Positions 60,077 to 64,000 of a DNA stretch of 64,000 bases are shown here, in pieces (position 1 is the first letter of the stretch; each line of letters opens with the position of its first letter). A program made the translations under genes and the position numbers. The notes beneath the pieces were generated by a model. The model searched no databases. It saw only the letters and a program-made list of their open reading frames with translations, and had not been told where the DNA came from. Source of the stretch: Pseudonocardia terrae (GTDB lineage: Bacteria > Actinomycetota > Actinomycetes > Mycobacteriales > Pseudonocardiaceae); the NCBI RefSeq assembly GCF_021343995.1, contig NZ_JAJTTE010000009.1, forward strand, positions 100,626 through 164,625, read 5' to 3'.

Positions 60077-61028
60077 GGTCGAGGCGCTCCTGGCCGAGGG
60101 GGTGGGGGACGGGCTGCCCGTCGTCGAACCGACCGAGGAGCGGCTCGCCGCGATGGGCGGCGACGACGTCGAGCTCGGGCCGGTCCCGCCCCTGTTCGGC
60201 GCGCTGACCAGCAGGAAGGTCGCGTACTACGCGGTCCTCGCCGGCTGCCGGCCCGCCGAGCTACCGGTCGTGGTCGCGGGACTGCGCGCGTGCCTCGAGC
60301 CGGAGTTCAACCTGCTCGGCGTCCAGACGACCACGGGCACGGCCGCGGTGTGCATCGTCGTCGGCGGTCCGGTTGTCGAGCGGCTCGGGTTCCACCCCGG
60401 GGCGAACGTCCTCGGACCCGGTAACCGGGTGAACGCCTGCGTGGGTCGGGCCGTGGCGCTCGCGCTGGCCGGGATCGGCGGGGCGCGCCCGGGCGAGACG
60501 GACATGGCGACGACCGGCCAGCCCGGCCGCTACACCTTCTGCCTGCCCGAACATCGCACCCCGTTCGGCGGCGTCGCCGGGCGCGGCGGCACCGGACGCG
60601 ACGGATCCGGGCTCGACGGCAGCGGGTTCGACGGCAGCGCGGTCAGTGTGCTGGCCGTCGGCGGGACCGCCGAGGTGCTGCCGCGCGGCGGCGGCGGGAC
60701 GGTCGCCGAGATCCTCGACCCCCTCGCCCACGCCCTGGCCGGCGCGGTGCGCGCGGCCGGTGACCCCACGCGGATGGCGTCCGGCGCGCAGGCCGTGGTG
60801 CTGCCCCCGGAGGTGGCCGGACGGCTGGCGGGTCTGGGGGAGACAGCCGGGTCGATCGCCCGCGCGCTGTACGAGGGCGGCACCGCGCGCGCCGGGCACC
60901 CGGTCGCTGCCTCTCCCGCCGACGTTCACGTGATCGTCTCCGGTGGACCGGGGATCAAGATGCTGCACCTGCCCGGCTGGATCGGCGGGTCCCGGGCCGT
61001 CCACCGCGTGCTCGACCGGCGCTCCTAG
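60063..61028 (+). CDS. DGLP/MAGCRPE-domain protein 2
   Basis: 321 residues from GTG 60063, overlapping the previous gene by 14 bases; an in-frame GTG at 60000 would overlap it further. Conserved blocks are VGDGLPVVEPT (14-24), YYAVLAGCRPAELPVVVA (near 56-73), VGGPVVERLGFHPG (near 100) and NRVNACVGRAVALALAGIGG (near 122). A low-complexity Gly/Asp/Ser insertion (GRGGTGRDGSGLDGSGFDGS, near 178-197) is particular to this copy. Third copy of the domain in the operon; a heteromeric complex is plausible. Its stop overlaps that of the convergent GntR gene within CTAG. Confidence 0.8.
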   Translation: MSPDEVEALLAEGVGDGLPVVEPTEERLAAMGGDDVELGPVPPLFGALTSRKVAYYAVLAGCRPAELPVVVAGLRACLEPEFNLLGVQTTTGTAAVCIVVGGPVVERLGFHPGANVLGPGNRVNACVGRAVALALAGIGGARPGETDMATTGQPGRYTFCLPEHRTPFGGVAGRGGTGRDGSGLDGSGFDGSAVSVLAVGGTAEVLPRGGGGTVAEILDPLAHALAGAVRAAGDPTRMASGAQAVVLPPEVAGRLAGLGETAGSIARALYEGGTARAGHPVAASPADVHVIVSGGPGIKMLHLPGWIGGSRAVHRVLDRRS

Positions 61029-61816
61029 GGGGCGACGTCGCGCCAGCGCACCGGCCGCTCGTACACGCCTGGGAACTTGGTCTCGACGTAGCGCCGGAAC
61101 TCGGCCATGTGCCGGCGCATCGCGGTGCGGGCACCGTCCGGGTCGCGCGCGAGCAGGGCGGCGTGGATCGCCTCGTGGGCCCGCAGGACCGCCGCCCGCC
61201 GCCGCGGTGGGTAGCTCACGCCGAGCGGCATACCGTCCGTGATCAGGTGCAACGACGAGATCAGCAGCTCGAACAGCTCGTTGCCGGCCGCGGCGGCGAC
61301 GGCGAGGTGGAAGCGGTCGTTCTCGGCGAGGAAGTTCTCCTCGTCGTCGAGGAAGGCGCGCATGCCGGCGATCGAGTCGGCGATCGCGGCGGCCGCCTCG
61401 TCGTCCGCCCCGGTCGCTGCCAGAGCCGCCAGCTCCGGTTCGAGGAGCTCGCGGACCTGGATCACCGAGCGGAACGACACGGTCCGCAGCTGCAGGAACA
61501 GACCGAGCACGCCGGCCAGGTCGGTGCCGTCGGGCTGCATCACGACGGGGCCGCCGCGCGGGCCGGCCTTGACGGTGATCACCCCGGTGAGCTCGAGGAA
61601 CCGCAGGGCCTCCCGGAGGGTGCCGCGGCCGGCGGCGAACCGGGCCATCATGTCCCGCTCGCCGGCGAGCCGGGTCCCGGGCTGGAGCGCGTCGCCCGTG
61701 ATGTCGTCGACGATCCGCTGCGCGATCATCAGCGGCACCTTCTGCGGGCGGCGCAGGTCCGGCCGCCGACGCGGGGACCGGGGGTCGGCGCCGGGATCGG
61801 GCGACTCCGTCGTCAT
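61025..61816 (-). CDS. GntR family regulator, FCD subfamily
   Basis: 263 residues from ATG 61816. The first 25 residues are a basic, Pro/Arg-rich extension (PRRRPDLRRPQKVPLM). The winged helix follows (IAQRIVDDITGDALQPGTRL, GERDMMARFAAGRGTLREAL) and then the FCD domain (VRELLEPELAALAATGADDE, DRFHLAVAAAAGNELFELLI, AHEAIHAALLARD). It converges with the selenoprotein operon, sharing the final CTAG. An inverted repeat before its start shares its half-site with a motif before the operon's MFS gene, so it is the likely regulator of the locus. Confidence 0.87.
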   Translation of the reverse strand: MTTESPDPGADPRSPRRRPDLRRPQKVPLMIAQRIVDDITGDALQPGTRLAGERDMMARFAAGRGTLREALRFLELTGVITVKAGPRGGPVVMQPDGTDLAGVLGLFLQLRTVSFRSVIQVRELLEPELAALAATGADDEAAAAIADSIAGMRAFLDDEENFLAENDRFHLAVAAAAGNELFELLISSLHLITDGMPLGVSYPPRRRAAVLRAHEAIHAALLARDPDGARTAMRRHMAEFRRYVETKFPGVYERPVRWRDVAP

Positions 61817-61833
61817 TGTTGCACCGCCTCCCG

Positions 61834-61860
61834 CTCCTACGATGCGCAGGATTGTAGGAG
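61834..61860. promoter_or_regulatory. inverted repeat upstream of the GntR gene
   Basis: CTCCTAC and GTAGGAG are separated by 13 bases, 18 to 44 bases before the regulator start. Both arms continue similarly (CTCCTACGAT and, read on the other strand, CTCCTACAAT). The same half-site lies before the MFS gene at 54667. A probable autoregulatory operator. Confidence 0.6.
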
Positions 61861-61919
61861 CAGGAGACCCTCCGTCGGCGGTGTCCTCCGTACTCGCTCG
61901 AGCCCGGTGGCGGGTCCTC

Positions 61920-62864
61920 TCAGGCCAGGCAGGTCAGGGGCCGCCCGCCGTTGTAGGCGACCATGTCGCCGAGCGCCGCGATCACGTCGATCGGCGCGCC
62001 CCGCTCGGCCCCGGCCAGCTCGGCGTAGGCGCGGTGGAGGTTGCCGACGATCCGCTCGGCGTCGGGCCAGTCGGCGAAGCGCCCGAGCTCGGTGTCCCGC
62101 GCGGCCTGCAGCGGCGCGACCCCGGCGGCGCGCCCGCGTTCGGCGAGGTCGAGGACGAACCGCAGATAGTCGAGCGTCGCGTCCAGCGGTGCGCGGTCGT
62201 GGAACACCGGACCGTGGCCGGGCACCGTGGTCGTCGCCCCGAGGGGCGCGACGACCGTCTCCAGTACCTCGACCGCCCCGACGACCGAGCCCATCAGCAG
62301 GAACGGCGTGCCCCCGTTGAAGACCAGGTCGCCGCAGAACAGGGTGGAGCGCCCGGGGAACCACACCAGCGAGTCGTTCGTGGTGTGCGCGGGCATTCCG
62401 ACGTGCAGCACGTCGGCGCGCAGGTCCCCGAAGTGCAGCGCGATCCGGTCGGTGAAGGTGAGGAACGGCGGGTCGAGCGGCAGCGAGCCCCAGTCGGGGT
62501 TCTCCCAGAACGGCAGCTCCCGCGGCGGCCCGAACGCGATCATCTCCTCGCGGGCGCGCTCGTGCGCGACGATCGTCGCCGTGGTGAACAGCGCGTTGCC
62601 CCAGGTGTGGTCGCCGTGATGGTGGGTGTTGACCAGCGTCCGGACCGGCGCCGCGCTGACGGACGCGATCGCGGAGGCGAAGGCGCGGGTGCGCCGCTCG
62701 GTGGAGCAGGAGTCCACGGCGACCACACCCTGCGGGCCCACCGCGAACCCGGTGTTGTTGATCCACCAGGTGCCGTCGGGCTGGACGTAGGCCCAGATCC
62801 CGTCGGACACCTCCTCCAGCGTCGGCCGCCCGGGGATGGTGATGTCGTGGGGGTGGGCGCTCAT
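61920..62864 (-). CDS. metallo-beta-lactamase-fold hydrolase
   Basis: 314 residues from ATG 62864. The zinc motif is NTHHHGDHTWGN (H-x-H-x-D-H, near 83-94), with GMPAHTTNDSLVWFP near 158, FCGDLVFNGGTPF near 178 (Asp ligand) and VPGHGPVFHD near 215 (final His). It is a cytosolic MBL-fold hydrolase of the type that cleaves lactones, thioesters or alkyl sulfates; the particular substrate is not evident. It diverges from the DUF222 gene and lies behind the GntR gene on the same strand, 103 bases apart, so a tie to the selenoprotein locus is possible but not shown. Confidence 0.85.
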   Translation of the reverse strand: MSAHPHDITIPGRPTLEEVSDGIWAYVQPDGTWWINNTGFAVGPQGVVAVDSCSTERRTRAFASAIASVSAAPVRTLVNTHHHGDHTWGNALFTTATIVAHERAREEMIAFGPPRELPFWENPDWGSLPLDPPFLTFTDRIALHFGDLRADVLHVGMPAHTTNDSLVWFPGRSTLFCGDLVFNGGTPFLLMGSVVGAVEVLETVVAPLGATTTVPGHGPVFHDRAPLDATLDYLRFVLDLAERGRAAGVAPLQAARDTELGRFADWPDAERIVGNLHRAYAELAGAERGAPIDVIAALGDMVAYNGGRPLTCLA

Positions 62865-63454
62865 GCGCGGGCCTCCGTTCTCGCTCCGTTCCCCCACCCT
62901 GGCAGGCGGGGAGCGGGTCGGCGGGTGGGAATGGGTGGCAGGTGCCTCGTCTGACGTTCTGATCGTTCCGGTGTCCGCGACCGGGCCGCGGTCGTGCCAG
63001 ACGACGGTGGCGCTTCGTGACAGGGGAGGGACAGTTTGCTCAGGCTCGTCGTGCATCCGTGGCGCGATTGGCGAGCCGCATCGGAACGAGGCCTGCAGGA
63101 CGATCTCGGCCGTGTCCAGGTACGGCGTGGCCTCCGCGGCCGACGTCTGGCCACCGGTGGTCTGAACGGTTGCCTGGTCGGCATAAGCGCTGACGCACCG
63201 AGAGGCCGGACGGCTTGGCGTGCTCACGGGCGTTTCCAGCCGGGCGGGCCGGAGTCTGCAACCAGAGCGGCCGGCTGATCGAGAAGGCTCGCCTTCGGTT
63301 GTAGCCGTTCGCGACGGAGCAGCGGCTCGGCTGACAACTCCGGCTGCTGTCGCGACGCCTTGGGTCGTCCAGGCGGCTCGGGCTGTACAAGCGAGGGCCT
63401 CTGAGCTGCAGACTTTACCTTGTGTTCGAAGAGATGTTCGAGTAAGGTCGGGGC
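62865..63454. other. 590-bp region without a confident gene
   Basis: I could not support a gene here. A minus-strand frame (about 63010-63200) reads AYADQATVQTTGGQTSAAEA then ATPYLDTAEIVLQASFRCGS, which looks mildly protein-like and might be the remnant of a lost gene, but I cannot name it. Base composition around 63280-63420 is less GC-rich than the neighbourhood. The right end carries the LexA-like box and promoter of the DUF222 gene. Confidence 0.4.
63426..63441. promoter_or_regulatory. LexA (SOS) box
   Basis: TCGAAGAGATGTTCGA matches the actinobacterial LexA consensus TCGAAC(N4)GTTCGA with a single mismatch (G for C at position 6). TAAGGT two bases downstream and 6 bases before the ATG is a plausible -10 box, so the site overlaps the promoter. 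DUF222/13E12-type genes are known LexA targets in mycobacteria. Confidence 0.75.
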
Positions 63455-64000
63455 ATGCTCCCCAGCCCGATCGCCGACGCGTGGGGCCTGCTCGACCAGG
63501 CCGTCGACGCGCTGGTCGCCGCGACCGGACCGGGCGCGGCTGCGAGCGAGTTGGTGCAGACGCTGCGGGTGCGCGAATCGGTCACCCGGCGCCTGGAGCA
63601 GCTCGGCGTGCAGGTAGTGGCCGAACTGGACCGGCGCGGCACGTTCGCCGAACACGGCTACGCCTCCCCGACCCGGGCGCTGCAGGATCTGCTGTGCCTC
63701 GACCGTGGGGTGGCCGCGCAGCGGGTCGCCGTCGCCGACGCGGTCTGCCCGCGGATCGGGCTCGACGGCGCCGCGCTGCCCGCCCGGCTGCCCGCGACGG
63801 CGGAAGTGTTCGCCGCCGGGAACACCTCCCTGGCCCACGTCGCCGTGCTCACCCGGCTGCTGGCCTCCCCGCCCGCGGCCCGGTTGGCCCCGGAGATCTG
63901 GGCCGGCGCGGAGATCCAGCTCGCCGACGCCGCCACCAGCTACACCCCCCGCGAGCTGCAGCAGTGGGGCACCGCGCTGCTCGAGGCCCTCGACGAGGAC
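63455..64000 (+). CDS. DUF222 (13E12-like) HNH endonuclease-type protein, partial
   Basis: 182 codons from ATG 63455 remain open to the window edge. The visible part is the DUF222 helical domain: ESVTRRLEQLGVQVVAELDR, EHGYASPTRALQDLLCLDRG and AEVFAAGNTSLAHVAVLTRL, ending PRELQQWGTALLEALDED. Full-length members run to about 400-500 residues and normally end in an HNH nuclease domain, which would lie beyond the window. These genes are multi-copy in many actinobacteria. A LexA box directly upstream predicts induction by DNA damage. Confidence 0.85.
   Translation, partial: MLPSPIADAWGLLDQAVDALVAATGPGAAASELVQTLRVRESVTRRLEQLGVQVVAELDRRGTFAEHGYASPTRALQDLLCLDRGVAAQRVAVADAVCPRIGLDGAALPARLPATAEVFAAGNTSLAHVAVLTRLLASPPAARLAPEIWAGAEIQLADAATSYTPRELQQWGTALLEALDED

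Noticed and set aside
1..64000. tRNA, rRNA, riboswitch or IS transposase genes
   Set aside because: I looked for clover-leaf patterns, conserved leaders and DDE-type ORFs by eye and found none I could support.

Overview
The window is very GC-rich, tightly packed DNA. Many GTG starts, probable leaderless promoters (a TANNNT-like box 6-7 bases before the start codon), an actinobacterial-type LexA box, a DUF222/HNH (13E12-like) gene, and FCD-GntR and WYL regulators all point to an Actinomycetota chromosome. Pseudonocardia or a close relative is my best guess (inference). The content is catabolic and accessory: transporters, CoA-ester enzymes, short-chain dehydrogenases and local regulators. I saw no rRNA, tRNA, CRISPR array or intact transposase.

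Layout. 1-2201: secreted lipoproteins (deacetylase-like, beta-propeller). 2205-6974 (minus): enoyl-CoA hydratase, two acyl-CoA dehydrogenases and a Baeyer-Villiger-type monooxygenase. 7042-8021: a collapsed TetR/MFS divergent pair. 8069-11240: cupin, ClC channel, MarR. 11370-18015: two acyl-CoA ligases, an SDR and two beta-ketoacyl synthases with no visible ACP. 18010-18180: a palindromic element holding the stop codons of both flanking genes. 18175-27155: two MarR genes, then a COG0523 GTPase module with a cyclic-imidase/PgdA-like hydrolase, an asparaginase-like amidase, MFS, two SDRs and LacI. 27145-31701: a frameshifted LacI with twin operators facing an inositol-like oxidoreductase/isomerase operon. 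31798-42352: MFS, HpcH aldolase, Rieske protein, two amidohydrolases, PucR regulator, FMN dehydrogenase, MFS, LLM oxidoreductase. 42462-49690: SGNH hydrolase, an archaeal-type ProRS, a second collapsed divergent pair, a D-lactate-dehydrogenase-like flavoprotein and a membrane protein. 49856-54642: FCD-GntR, MFS, split transketolase and SDR under matching palindromes. 61920-64000: MBL hydrolase and a LexA-boxed DUF222 gene running off the window.

The standout is 54737-61816. Two genes are each interrupted by one in-frame TGA that lies exactly in the motif U-G-S-C, followed at SECIS distance by a potential hairpin; coding continues in frame afterwards. Read as selenocysteine, they become a 560-residue and a 181-residue UGSC-type selenoprotein. 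Between and after them lie a thioredoxin-reductase-like flavoprotein (CATC redox motif, degenerate nucleotide motif) and two more copies of the domain fused to the first selenoprotein. An MFS importer precedes them and a convergent FCD-GntR gene closes the locus; matching CTCCTA-type motifs lie upstream of both the importer and the regulator. This looks like a complete substrate-uptake plus selenoprotein-reductase system; its substrate is unknown to me.

A second theme is decay: two deletions that each fused the tails of a divergent gene pair, a frameshifted repressor, an internally deleted Gfo/Idh/MocA gene, and a monooxygenase without a canonical full-length start.
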